Source of the DNA: Prostheceraeus crozeri
Taxonomy: Eukaryota > Platyhelminthes > Polycladida > Euryleptidae
Direction of reading: 5' to 3'
NCBI GenBank assembly: GCA_907163375.1
Contig: CAJQUW010003451.1
Location: 1-64,000, forward strand
DNA length: 64,000 bases
Both the position numbers and the translations under genes were made by a program. The notes under the pieces were generated by a model. It did no database searches. It was given only the letters and a program-made list of their open reading frames with translations, and was not told the DNA's origin. Shown here in pieces: positions 47,171 through 59,700 of this stretch; the first letter of the stretch is position 1, and each line of letters begins with the position of its first letter.

Positions 47171-47924
47171 TCACAGTCGGCAGACGATGAAACGTCAGGT
47201 GTCATTTAACGAAGTTTTATTCAAAATGTAGGAGCGTAAATAGGGAGTGAAATTCTGTTTTTTTCAACCAATGGCCAACCTCTCGTGAGACTATAAACTG
47301 CAAACATTGTCATAAACACGGACATTAACTGGCATGAATAATCACAGTGGTAGGGCATAATTTTCTCCTTTTAATTTTTTGTTTGCTTATAAGACTGCTA
47401 TGCTTACTAATTGCCTTCTTTTTCATGTACAATAGGCTTAATTAAACAACCCACTGACTAATTATACTATTACACGTAGGCCTGACAAAACAACAGACGG
47501 CTTGCACGCCATCATGATGACTTGATAACCCCCTTTTAGAATAGGTCAGAAATATAAATTAGATAATTGCAGTAGTCGGGATGCATTAGAATGAAATCAT
47601 GCTTATCACTAATAATTAAAACTAATTATCGCACATACATACTCGTGAAACATCGAAAAATGAGGGCATTTCTACCTGAGCGCATTATACGGACTTCTAA
47701 ATATAGTAACCAATACAGGATTCCTGTCACGGGAATTCCTATCGTTTCCTAAGAACGATTAGAGCTACTGAATGGATTAGAGCAAGTTCGAAGAGATTGC
47801 AGTACTTCGATGCGATCTCAGACACGGTGAAATCTCACGCGGCTGTAGGTTTCTTCGATTTAAGGGTCATGTCTCAGTAGTAAGTAAAACTCCACTTCTG
47901 GATAGCGCAAGATGGCCACCGTCG

Positions 47925-48095
47925 CTGACGTCCCCCCCCTCTGGAACGGCAGAGTGTCGTGGTCGGCCGCCGTGGTGCTTTGAGTCTGACGTCCCCCCCC
48001 TCTGGAACGACAGAGGTTGTGGTCTGTCGTGGTGTGCCGGCCAGGTTGGTCCACGTTCACAAAATTTTCGCTGACGTCCCCCCCCCCCTCGGGAG
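47925..48095 (+). repeat. Poly-C rich GCTGACGTCCCCCCCC repeats
   Basis: Three copies of a GCTGACGT word followed by 8-10 C and then CTCTGGAACG or CTCGGGAG occur ~60-75 bp apart. Overlapping frames on both strands across this part are non-coding in appearance. The minus strand is G-rich enough to form a G-quadruplex. Confidence 0.75.
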
Positions 48096-49105
48096 AGCTC
48101 GCTTCGATCTTGGCTTCCAGTGGATGGATTTAGTCGTGCCATAGCTCGTTTGAAAGCTAAGAGTGAGACAAATTCACTGAAAGAATCGGCTTGTTCATAT
48201 CTGTCTTCGTTTAGATGTGAGACGCCATTTAAGATTTTAGGTCGGTGCTCACCTGAAAAAATCCTAAGTGTCAGAGTGACTTTGTATGGACAAAATTTTG
48301 AAAATTTTCCAAAGTGTCGCATTTCGACCTGGGACCTTCACCAAAACATTTTTCATCAAATTTCACTGACCCCACCCCCGACAGCGATCTTCTAACTTTG
48401 GTTCTAGTGGACGGATTTTGTCTTACAGCTACTCATTTGAAAGAGGAGAAAAAACTGCTCGACGACATTTTTTGCCGCGAGTCAATCGGACCAGCCGTTC
48501 AAAAGTTAGAGCTGTTACAAGATTTTAGGTCAGACCTCGGATTTCACGAAAAATCCTAAGTGTCAGAGTGGCTTTGTATGGGTAAAATTTTGAAAATTTT
48601 CCAAAGTGTGTCATTTCGACCTGGGACCTTCACCAAAACATTTTTCATCAAATTTCACTGACCTCCCCCCCCCTCGGGAGAGCTAGCTTCGATCTTGGCT
48701 TCTAGTGGACGGATTTTGTCGTGCAATAGCTCGTTTGAAAGCTAAGAGTGAGACAAATTCAGTGAAAGAATCGGCTTGTTCATATCTGTCTTCGTTTAGA
48801 TGTGAGACGCCATTTAAGATTTTAGGTCGGAGCTCACCTGAAAAAATCCTAAGTGTCAGAGTGGCTTTGTATGGGCAAAATTTTGAAAATTTTCCAAAGT
48901 GTCGCATTTCGACCTGGGACCTTCACCAAAACATTTTTCATCAAATTTCACTGACCTCCCCCCCCCTCGGGAGAGCTACATGTAGCTTCGATCTTGGCTT
49001 CTAGTGGACGGATTTTGTCGTGCCATAGCTCGTTTGAAAGCTAAGAGTGAGACAAATTCACTGAAAGAATCGGCTTGTTCATATCTGTCTTCGTTTAGAT
49101 GACAT
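48076..49105 (+). repeat. ~290-bp tandem repeat, four units
   Basis: Units start at a C-run followed by CGGGAGAGCT and CTTCGATCTTGGCTT near 48085, 48674 and 48966, with a more divergent unit near 48375. Each contains AGCTCGTTTGAAAGCTAAG and ATCCTAAGTGTCAGAGTG. The frames at 48120-48395 and 48705-49004 are the same repeat-derived peptide. Confidence 0.85.
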
Positions 49106-49109
49106 TCGA

Positions 49110-50515
49110 TATAAGATTTTCTTTTGCAAACCTGTAATAAAAATTGGTGCTGATGTCATATTCTCAGCCTTCCGAAGCGTTTTTGCTTGCTTTTTCATGG
49201 ATTAGGCAGCTAGCAATTGGACATTCTACCAATAATGTTCATTGCGCTATGTACACATTAGCGAATGCAAAAATGCTGTCTCTTGCATTTTACTAAATAA
49301 GATAATTTATCCTGATCACATGCCTTTGTTGCTGAGGTTGACGACAAATAAACACCTATTTGGAAAATGCCGTAACCAGTCATTGCGTGAAAGTTGAGTT
49401 GAAAAGAGTCAGATTTTTAGAGATATTATTTATTATTATTACTGTTCTAATGTTCAAAATTTTTCGATTACCATCCAGTAATCATCTTCAGGTACAAGAG
49501 ACTAGGGTTAGTAGAAGTTTAAAATATAAGGAATTTGAAAATGATATTTACAATGAGATGACATGGTGATTTACAATGCAGATATGAACAGGTTGAACTT
49601 GATTACATATCTTTACCAGTGGCAAAAATATATAGACCTGACAGGATGGATGAATTCTATGTTGTGTAAATCGACACAGCTACTGTTTTCTGAAATGTCG
49701 GGGAAATTCTTGTCTGCATTCTAAAAGCGTGATCAGCTGCTTCAGTCTGCGCATTAGAGCTGTTGTTAAACCAATTGTAGTCATGTGCGATGTATTCATG
49801 CCCCCGATGACTTCAACATCAAAATGGAATCTTCAGCACATTTTCATTACAGGGCTGTTCTCTTTTCGCTTTTACAGTATATTTCATTAGAGCGACAGAT
49901 CTTTCCAGCTTCCTAACTTTATTTTGACCGCGTTTGAGAGCGATAGTCGACTCCAACATTGCGGCCACAGCAGACTCTTCAAAAATACATTTACAAAATT
50001 TGATTCCGAAGCTTTTATTGATATTTTTTCAGCATTTATAGATGACAGAGTTCTCCATAGGGTGGGGTTTTGCAATGTGGAAATTCCAAAACTGACTTTT
50101 TCATATTGGACCTTTTACTGACGAAATAAAGGTACATTCTTATCAAAAGTCATTTAATAAAATCGAAAGTGTATACACATTGGGGATTTAATAAATGCGG
50201 AGTTACCACTCTCTACCTAATATACCTACTCTATGGGTTAAGGTCTTTTGTACTTCTGTAATTTCAGGTCATAATATTACTCTGAAATATGCTATTTTGT
50301 CAGCAATGAGATATTTTTTCTTCATTATCAATTTCTTAATGATTCCCGTTCCTAAATCCCCGGAAGAATTCAAACTCTGTAATACTTCGCACATTGAACG
50401 CATGTTGGCAGAAGACTATGTTTAACAAAAGGTTTAGCATGTCTGTATGATCAATTAACACACATTAAAAATCACTATTTTCAAAGAATTGACAAAGTTT
50501 GCTTCAATGTTCACT
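49110..50515. other. Downstream flank of the SOUL gene, no gene seen
   Basis: Short frames only. On the minus strand an ATTAAA word near 50187-50192 could serve as a poly(A) signal about 330 bases after the SOUL stop; nothing stronger is visible. Confidence 0.35.
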
Positions 50516-50519
50516 TTCT

Positions 50520-50715
50520 TCAATTATTCAAAAGGATAATTTCGTTATGCCGCTTCCAATAACGGTCTTCAGCAACTTTCTCTACTCCTGGGAAGTCATA
50601 GAAGGCCATAAGAAATGTGTGGTGATTGTAGGTATAATTCTTTCCAAGAGATTCTTCTAATTTCTGTAGTTGCCAACTGAACTCTTCGAAAGAATCAGTG
50701 CGATCATCAAATTTT
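50520..50715 (-). CDS. SOUL gene exon 4 (C-terminal)
   Basis: The acceptor TTTTCAG lies immediately before 50715. The exon completes an Arg codon split 2+1 with exon 3, then reads KFDDRTDSFEEFSWQLQKLE and YDFPG..RHNEIILLNN to a TGA at 50520. The Tyr-Asp-x-Pro and Asn-Glu pair near the end is characteristic of SOUL C-termini. A longer open frame upstream (to 50864) is intron read-through. Confidence 0.88.
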
Positions 50716-53700
50716 CTGAAAATCGAGAGAAACACACTTGCATGAAAAGCGAATGAATTTGATTCCCTGGGGGTCATACAAACTTTACATCGGCAGCATA
50801 GATATGCAACAATGATAGAGATTTGCAGAATTTTAAACAATTTCATTTGAACATCTGAAGTCAAACAATCTTAAATGTACGGTAGTGCATTTTTCTAGCA
50901 ACTGATTTTGATCATATTGCATAATTATACATTTTCTTTTCATATCTGCAGAAATGATTTACAGAGAATATGCAATTCAAAATATTTGTCTGATAGATGT
51001 CTGACCCTTTTATACCTTTAATGCGGACCTTTTGCCTAACAGTGTATTGTAGATATCACATCTCTTTCTTTAGCTAGCAAAGCAGATAATACTTTATTTA
51101 CTCTAATCATAGACTTCTAAAGAGAAGTCTATGCTCTAATGCACTGGAGAGAGCGTGATCTATGCTAATTATGAGTGCTCTTGTCCTGCTTTAGGGTAAA
51201 CTAGATCTGTGAATAGATATTTTCACGATTGATGAAGTTAAATTTCTATTTAAATACTTTTGATAATCATAGATGTGTGACCTGTCAATGGTCAATCACA
51301 ATAATGCATGCTATTGTGTAGCTTTCTATGTCTGCAGGTTAATAAATCCCGCAATCAGGTCGTTATATGGCACCATAGAAATCAACAATACCATAGAAAG
51401 TACTAGAATGGAAATTGCATGAAAATTATGGCACACGCAGGGGGAACTTAGTTGGGGCAAAATGCAAATTGTACGAGCTGGTTTCCTTGTTTTCTGGTTG
51501 GGATTTATATTTATCAGGGCAATTTGTGATCTGGATTGTTGCCCCTTGTCCAAAGATCATGTGCACAAAAGCAATAATGAATTTACAAAATACTGCAGCG
51601 ACAGGATGACAAAGAAGGAAATCCTCTAAAACGTTCTGTATGATCATCATTTTGAAATATCGCTCCTATAATCTATCAAGAGTATAATCAGACACATATG
51701 CAACTTGTAATGTCGATTTGCAGAACATGCATTACTCCAGCTTGAAATCAGAGGCCAAGAAATGTTAGAGCATTTATTTTACTTTAAAGGGCCCTGTTCA
51801 TTACATTTGAACAATTTTCAAAATCTCTGCATGCATTCGACTATCAGCCGCCAAAATATCATCAAACTATTTCACATAAGTCATTCATTGATTAATTGAG
51901 TTCCAGCGACATTCTATTTATCTGAGAAACGATTGTAGGTAAAGAAGATTTTAAGTGTGCTTATTCCAGAAAAACACTAGATTTCTTAACCGCTTGATCG
52001 AGAAATTATCCAATGATTAGAAATTTTATCTGTGAATTCTTGAGATGCTCTTCCAACCAGTACAGCGACCACTTTCAATATGACTCTGTGAACCAAATTT
52101 TAATTCGTATTCCAGTGTTGAAAAATTGTATAATAGTTGTCAATGACTGGCACAAATGGACACAGTATATTAATCCATGGAATAGTAAGCTATTTCATAT
52201 GATACAATACCACCATCTCACTAAAATTCTCTTCATAAAGATCCGGTAATTTGCTGTCAACAACTTCCACAAACAACTTGGCAAATGGTTTGACTATGAT
52301 ATAATGTTTTAGATCGAATCTGATCTACAAACCATAGATTTTTCCATGTGCCATCATTGTACATAGACAAGATATCAAACTTCCATTCTAGTGTACTATT
52401 ATCTACTTCTATGTATGGCACCATAATTACCTAGATATATTTCCTAGATTATTTAACAACTTTGCAACGATTTACATTCGACTTACATGCATGTAGTTGG
52501 TGGCTATAAGCGTAATAGAATTTAGTTCGGGAGCTACTGACACTTTCTTCCTAAATTCGTGCACAAAGGGCCTTATAGCATGGATTTGTAGCTCTTGAAG
52601 CGGTGAATATAAAAATCAAATTCTTGAGTGTCACAGCCAGTCGCTCTCGGTTATAGGTAGGATTAAAGGATTCACATTGGGATCCAATGGTAAAATTCAA
52701 GAAATATCTATGGATTGTGAAACACTTGGCAATTTTCGGACATTTTCTTTTATAGAATTGAAACTATTTATCAGAATACCATGAAATTTGAAACATGATT
52801 GAGTTCAGAACATCAACTTCGATATAAAAGTTGAAGTGAGTCACATGATTCAATATTTGATGTCTAAGAGCCTCTGCAAAATGAGTAAATTTCATGTTTT
52901 GACTTAATTTTGGCGATTTTACTCATTTTGTAATGTCCAAATTAAAATTGATTTCTAATATTATAAAAATCATCTGGATTTCTGCCTTCAAGTGTGAAAA
53001 GTTTTGTATTGGACTTGCAATCGATCACTTTGCTTTTGATGCAGTAATGAATGTTTTTGTCTTTTACTGCGCTCATTGAGGGCAACCATTTTGTTGAACG
53101 ATGATAACTCCGATGATCTTCATTCTTTGTAGAAGGAACCTTTTGACTGCACAACGTGAGTGCACAACGTATATTTTGTAGTGAGACAAATCAAGTACAT
53201 GTCACGTTCAAATTATTATCAGTCGATCTTGAGCTAGAGCGCCTCTTTGGATGATAAACAGAACTTTTCCTTTTATTGTCTCCGTCAATATTACGTGGAG
53301 TGTAATCAACCAAATACATATTGCATTCCTTTACAAAATTTCGCTAGGTGTCCTGCCTGCTAAGTAACATTGTAAGCCACATCTAAGCTTTCAAATAACA
53401 CCATGAATGGTCTTACCTTACAAGGATCCGCTTTTTGGGAAACTTGGTCATCGTGATTCGACTATCGAAAGGCTTTGGGGCATTATTGAGAGTCTTCACG
53501 TAGAAATGCATCGTCATAATGTAGGCGTATGGTTTGTTTCCAGGCTTCATTTCAAGTAATACTGGCAGTGACATGTTGTACACGATATCTGAAAGACGAA
53601 CAAGAACCATCTTTTACCACTGCATGTTAATCCAATAACACCCTGTGCAGTTTTTTGGCAAAAATGAAATGTTCTATGTTTTGTCTCAGCAACTGAAAGG

Positions 53701-56700
53701 TACTACGTCTAGAGCCATAATTTTCGGCATGATATGTCTTCAGGTCTTTTTCTAATATGTGCATGCGCTGTTATCATGTTTCTTATCGGCGACGTATGCA
53801 AGAATGCGGTTCAATATAAAGTGGGCCAACATGTTGGTGTGCAGCTTCAGAAATCAGATGTTTATTTGCACAGATGTTAATGCACATGATCAGAAATCAC
53901 CTGAAGAGACATCATGCGGAAAATTGTGGCTCTTGAAGTAGTACTTTTCACTTGATAAGAGAAAACATCGGAGCGGTGGAGTGCTCCGGAAGTTGACTCT
54001 AATTTCCCCCTCTATATCTTGAAAATGTCGGTTAAGTATCTTACTTAACAGATGCAATACTGAGATGTCGAAGTTTGTGACTACTAGAAGAATCTGTTTG
54101 TCTCTCCTTTTCCGAGTGGGGAATTAAGTAATAGCGGTATTCTGAAATACTTTTTCCGCAAAGTGCATACGAGGCCTTTCGACCAGTTCTCTTTCAGGCA
54201 TTACACCGGTCTGAAACAGATACACTAGCATTTGAAGTGTGAACAGTATACACTCCAGCAATGACAAATCATTGATATCTTTAAACAAAGATGAGAAATC
54301 ATTAAAAATAATATTAATTACCTTCCCGTTGCCCCTTAGAAAGATAGCTTTCCTGTTACTGTCCAATCAAATGTAATCTATTATTTTGTGTGTGCTTGCT
54401 GATGCAGATACATCGGCTTCTTCAAGAAAGGGTAAACGAGCACTATATGCCAAAATGACTGCGTTTAGGTAATACTCGACCACATGCCAAAAATCCTCCG
54501 TCCAACTCTATTATGCACTGTATTTGAGCAAAAATATCAACGTTCGAAAACGACTTTTGGCGTGTTATTTCATGTGGGGCGCAGTAATCTGTTGCGTGTG
54601 CGCATCGCCGAGGCATTGCACATCAAACGCCTCCCGCCAAAATTGTGTGCTCAAAAAGAAAACGTTTTGTCTTTAGTTTTACCTTGGTAATTAACTTGAA
54701 CTAATTTTGCTTTAAGTGATTTCTTATCTCTACATATCAATGATTTATCATTTGCAAGGTCTACACACTTCAAATGTTAGTGTATCTGCTTCACATTGGT
54801 GTAATGCCTGAAAGAGAGCCGGTCCAAAAGCCTCGCATGTACTTTGCGTTGTTTTTCTTTTCAGATGCTGCAAATCGTCAAACTTCTTTCATACTTGTTA
54901 AGTCAAGTAACCATGCAATTGATGAATTTGTCAAATCTCAACAAATGTAACCAACACGAGACATGAGGCCCAACAGGCCGAAACATGTCTCGTGGTGGTT
55001 ACATTTGTTGACATTTGACAAATTCATTAATTGCCTGGTTAATTGTCTTAACATGCAATGAGCAGAACCTGCGTGAAGCGCCTCAATCTGCGGTATTACG
55101 TGGTTGCAGAATGCAATCCGCTGTCAACGTGCCTGCGTTAAAGCAGTGCCTTCCTGGCTAATTCGCGCTCTCAACAGATGGTCCGGTGGCCTTGTGGTTA
55201 GAGGGTATGCTTGCACGTCCTCTAGCTCCAACGTCGCTGGTTCAAACCTACCCACGACTGATGAGGCCCAACAGGCCGAAACATGTCTCGTGGTGGTTAC
55301 ATTTGTTGAGATTTGACAGATTCCTTCATACTTCTTCCGGTTGTCAGCTTAGATTGGGAGGAGAATAATATCATAGCATTCGAGGCCAGCGAGTGATAGA
55401 AAGTGGATGACATGCGGTTGTACCGCTCTGAAGGAAAGAAAGGCTGCAGAATGATACAAAGCACATTCCTACACAAGACGGTCTAATCAAAGCTGAAGGG
55501 AAGTTGTTGCCAGAATTTCATCTACGCGAATAGGTTGTAGTTAAAGCTGACGCGAGAATTTCCTGATTAACAATATTCTTCATTAACACCAAAAAAGAAT
55601 GAGTTGATCAAAAAATGAGAAATTATAGAAATTTCATTCAAATAACTCACTACAGAATGATATATAATTTCACCACTTACTTTCCGAATTATGGCCATTG
55701 ATGTATCGGAACAGGCGATCGAACATTCTAATTGCACTTGTCCAAAAGTAATATCCGATGGCTGAGGTGGAAATCCAGTTCGTCTCTCCATAATCTCTCA
55801 CTTCATAATTCTGAAACAACGGGAACAACATTTCACTGGAGACATGATTTCATCAGCCGTATCCATGGTGCTCCGACCTGCTGTGTTTTTGCCGTCGTCC
55901 TCCAAAACTGAAGCCTACGCATCTGTGACTATTAGTTCTGTCGTGGTTTCAAACTTATCATCGAAAATCATTGGATATGGCCCTCTATAAGGTCCAAAAT
56001 ATGACCAATTTGAAAAGTGTTTTTTTAAGGTTAGATTGTTTGGTACTTTTCTTCTTCCCTCCCCCCACATTTTTGTTGCTAACACCCGCGAGTGCTGCAT
56101 GATCAACGATCTTCAGTTGCTCCTATATAGACCTAAGTGCAGTCTCACTACCGTCGCAAAAGCTTTGAGTGTGTGAAATTCCTCTTGTCTGTAGAAAATT
56201 CACAGCAGACAACCATTCCGCACAAAGTTCATAACACAGCTGTATTCTAACTGAGTATGCAACCCCTTAAAGAAAAGGACGTCTTCAAACTGGTTGAAAT
56301 AACGTCTAACTTGTCTAATAATAGATTTGATGTTTTTCTTTATTAATAAATCAATGAATGCAAACGAAAGTGAATGTTAATGTCTAATACATCGATTTTG
56401 TCACAAATATCTTAATGAAAATTACTTATAATTTATGTTACTACAGGTCTAAATATAGCCTCAATTTGGTCAGTATATGACGTGACGATACTCATCTATA
56501 TTTCGCGATAAAGACGTGTATTGCAACTGAACTTAATTTAGTCTTCTATATATAGATGATATGATACCGGTGTTACGAGATTCAGTTTCTCTAGGTCTGA
56601 ATTTCCGATAGGAAGTTGTAAGCCGTGTCTAAGTTTCCCCCTGGGAAACTGAAACCCAGAAATATTTTCCTAGTAGGAAACTGAATGTCGTAACTTTGGG

Positions 56701-59700
56701 ATGATTTGTGTGGATGCGTCTTGTCATACAATGCCAGCAAGCATTCTGTCACAGGTACGAACTATGAAAAATAGGAATTTCGCCATAATTCTCTCGCATG
56801 TTTCATTTACTTGCATGTACATACTGTATACATCTGTGTTGTTTACATGTAAATCATTCGAATTTTTCTTTCAAGGTGTATCTCCCTACCGAGCGGTCTT
56901 TGGATCCGAACCGCTGTTGCCATGCGACTCGACCCAAGCAATGGACGCCCCTGAGACGCCCGATCTCACCCCCGCAAGTCTTCAAGCCACACTCGCTCAA
57001 CGGGACTCGGCGAGGGCCTGCCTCTATCAAGACATGCTGCGGAGGATCAAGGCGTCCCAGGAGAAGATGGTGCGCTACCATCAACGAAGGAACGCCAACG
57101 CTGGACAGGAGTTCGCCGTCGGCGATGAAGTTCTCCTCCGCAACAAGCGTCGGGACGACAGAAAAGGAGGCAAGATGGAGAACCACCTGGTCTAACGACG
57201 TCTACCAAGTGACTCAGGTGCGAGGCCGAAGCACGTACAAGCTGAAGAACAAGTCTACACACACGTTTCTTCAAAAAACTGTGAATGGTATTCATTTGAA
57301 GAGATACCACCGATAACTTTCTTTGTTCCATCTATCTATAAAGTCTAGTTGTTTGTCAAATATTGTTTTCATCTTGTTCATGATTGATTCTTTTAGCAAT
57401 AGGAAACGAGACCATCATAGGAAAATAAGACGTCTGACATAGAAAGTAGAAGGTAGAAATATTAGGTAGGAAAATAATGACACGGGGAAGTTAAGACACA
57501 CACTATTCACAGGAGTTTCTGTTTCCGACCGGAAAATGTAATCATAGTCTCATTTTCTGATCGGAAAATGAAATCATACTTTCAGTGTCCGGTAGGAATC
57601 TTAAACAGAGGGAGAGCAAGAACTGTAACACCGGGCATCATATCGTTGAAATTTAATGCAGATGTTCATACCGAATAAGTCAAAATAGTTCAAAAGGATG
57701 CTTTAACAAACAATCATAAGCATATCAGAAACACGGGGAAAGAAAAAGGAATTAACATGTAAATTTTCAATTTGAAAGTGTAAAAATATTTTTTCTGATT
57801 TGTTTCTCAATGCCATGCAGTCGCCTCTATTCATAAGAAATGTAATATGAATTATCTTAGTTGATTAGTTATAAAGAAAAGTTCTGAAATTATGTATATT
57901 ACTCTATGAAGCATGTATACTTTTTCTATTGAAGCTATTGTACGTAATGCAGATTTATGAGAAATTTTGTTATTAATGATTATTCAACATACTGATGACT
58001 TATTGGAATTTTTCTACTTAAGATAGTACCAAGATCAGTTCTTGTAGTAATGCAGCAAGTAAACATGTTGTACTCTATGATGTTAAAAAGTTTTACAAAT
58101 TTTGTTTTGAGTGTGTGAAATTCCTCTAGTCTGTAGAAAATTCACAGCACTTGCTTTGTCATTCACAGCAGACAACTATTCCGCACAAAGTTCATAACAC
58201 AGCTGTATTCTAACTGAGTATCCAAGGCACCAATCCTTCATCCCAGGGTCTAAGTAAAACTTCTCAGTGATGTTGTCCTATCACTCAGTGTCAGATCATA
58301 TCTCTATTCCAAATCCAATGTGAATTTGACGAAATTTGATGAATTTGGAAAATTTAGAAAATGTGGGGGAGGAACAGAAGTTCCGATTGTTTTCATCATT
58401 TGCAAACATTTGCGTGACGCGTGTGACATTGAGTGATGCGTTTCTTTAATGTGCGTCTATGAATCATATCATGATCTTCCATCATGCCATAGACATCGAA
58501 TAGAGCATTGGAGATTTAAATGTTGTGGAGATTCCACGTGGGCCTAATAAAGTTCTAATAATTCCACATCTCAGCAAAGCTGGAACTTGGCCGATTTTTT
58601 CGGCCAGGCCCGGATGAATTATTCGTTAAGGCCCAGGTGACAGAGGACATCGCTTTCTGAACTTTACCATCCTTCATGAAAATATCGGTTTCGTTAGTTG
58701 AACGGAATCGCCTTAAGAATCAATCTAAGAAGCTGATTTTTGATTACATGATTGCGTTCTCTCTGTATGCACCATCTCTGTAAGTAAATTGATTACTGTT
58801 GAGCAGTGAGGTGAATTTCTAAACATTCATTACACAGTAAATTTTCACTTGTTTTAAATAATGTGGATCGCCTGTCTATCACGTTTAATTTGGAACTCAT
58901 TCAATAGACCGATAGTTACCTATTCTTCCAAGTTTTTTGAGACTTATTAAAGCCAGGAAAGCGGAAAAACTGAAGACATACATTTGAAAAAAATGAAATC
59001 TTATAAGTCAAAAGTTAAAATAGATATTCAATCGGTTGCTTTGAGCAAAATTCTAGAGAAATGTCAACGGCCCATCGTTGTTTAACATCATCTACATAAG
59101 ATGCACTTGACACCTTCAATTCATAATCATATTACAGCGCATAGAGGCGAAGAGCAACAGCGTGGTGCTTGACCAGACTTAATCCCTAATTTCCTTATTT
59201 TTCAATATATCTAATGATTCAATGCTTCCGGCTTTCACGAGGTCAAAATGATGTTTCAATGCGCCTTGCTCTTGGCAGCACCATGAAAAATGGCTTGCCG
59301 GCTGGGAATCGAACCCAGTCTTCGAACTGCTAACGCGGCATGAAGATCACCAAGACCAGCGAAGCACACCCTCCATGATCGTGTCCAGAGCAAGTAAAGC
59401 TTTCAGTGCGCATTATGACGTTACCTTCCTGGTTTGTTTATGTAACAATAGCAAGTAATGGAGGGGGTGCTTCGCTGGTCTTGGTGATCTTCATGCCGCG
59501 TTAGCAATTCGAAGACTGGGTTCGATTACCAGCCGGCAAGCCATTTTTCATGTCATTTCTTTTCATGTTCATGCACCACTGTCTATAAAGCTAAACGTTC
59601 AGATTTCGAGAGCCTCTTAACCAACATGTTGACCCACGTCATCCACATTGAGCCACATTCTCACATACATTGCCGATCAGATGCATCATAATAACACATG

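Noticed and set aside
47867..48322. 151-residue minus-strand frame over the poly-C repeats
   Set aside because: Spans two different tandem repeats with simple-sequence runs; plus-strand frames of similar length also exist over the same bases.
54124..54366. Possible extra SOUL exon between exons 2 and 3
   Set aside because: It has an acceptor-like TTTCAG and a protein-like end, but the sequence is one arm of an inverted repeat (partner at 54765-54855), has no SOUL similarity, and exons 2 and 3 join in phase without it.
55181..55260. Functional tRNA gene
   Set aside because: A and B boxes are present but no cloverleaf acceptor or anticodon arm can be formed; SINE-type head instead.
59290..59375. 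Functional tRNA gene on the minus strand
   Set aside because: The T arm is perfect but the acceptor stem pairs poorly, the anticodon arm is not canonical, and the unit is half of a palindrome; treated as tRNA-like.
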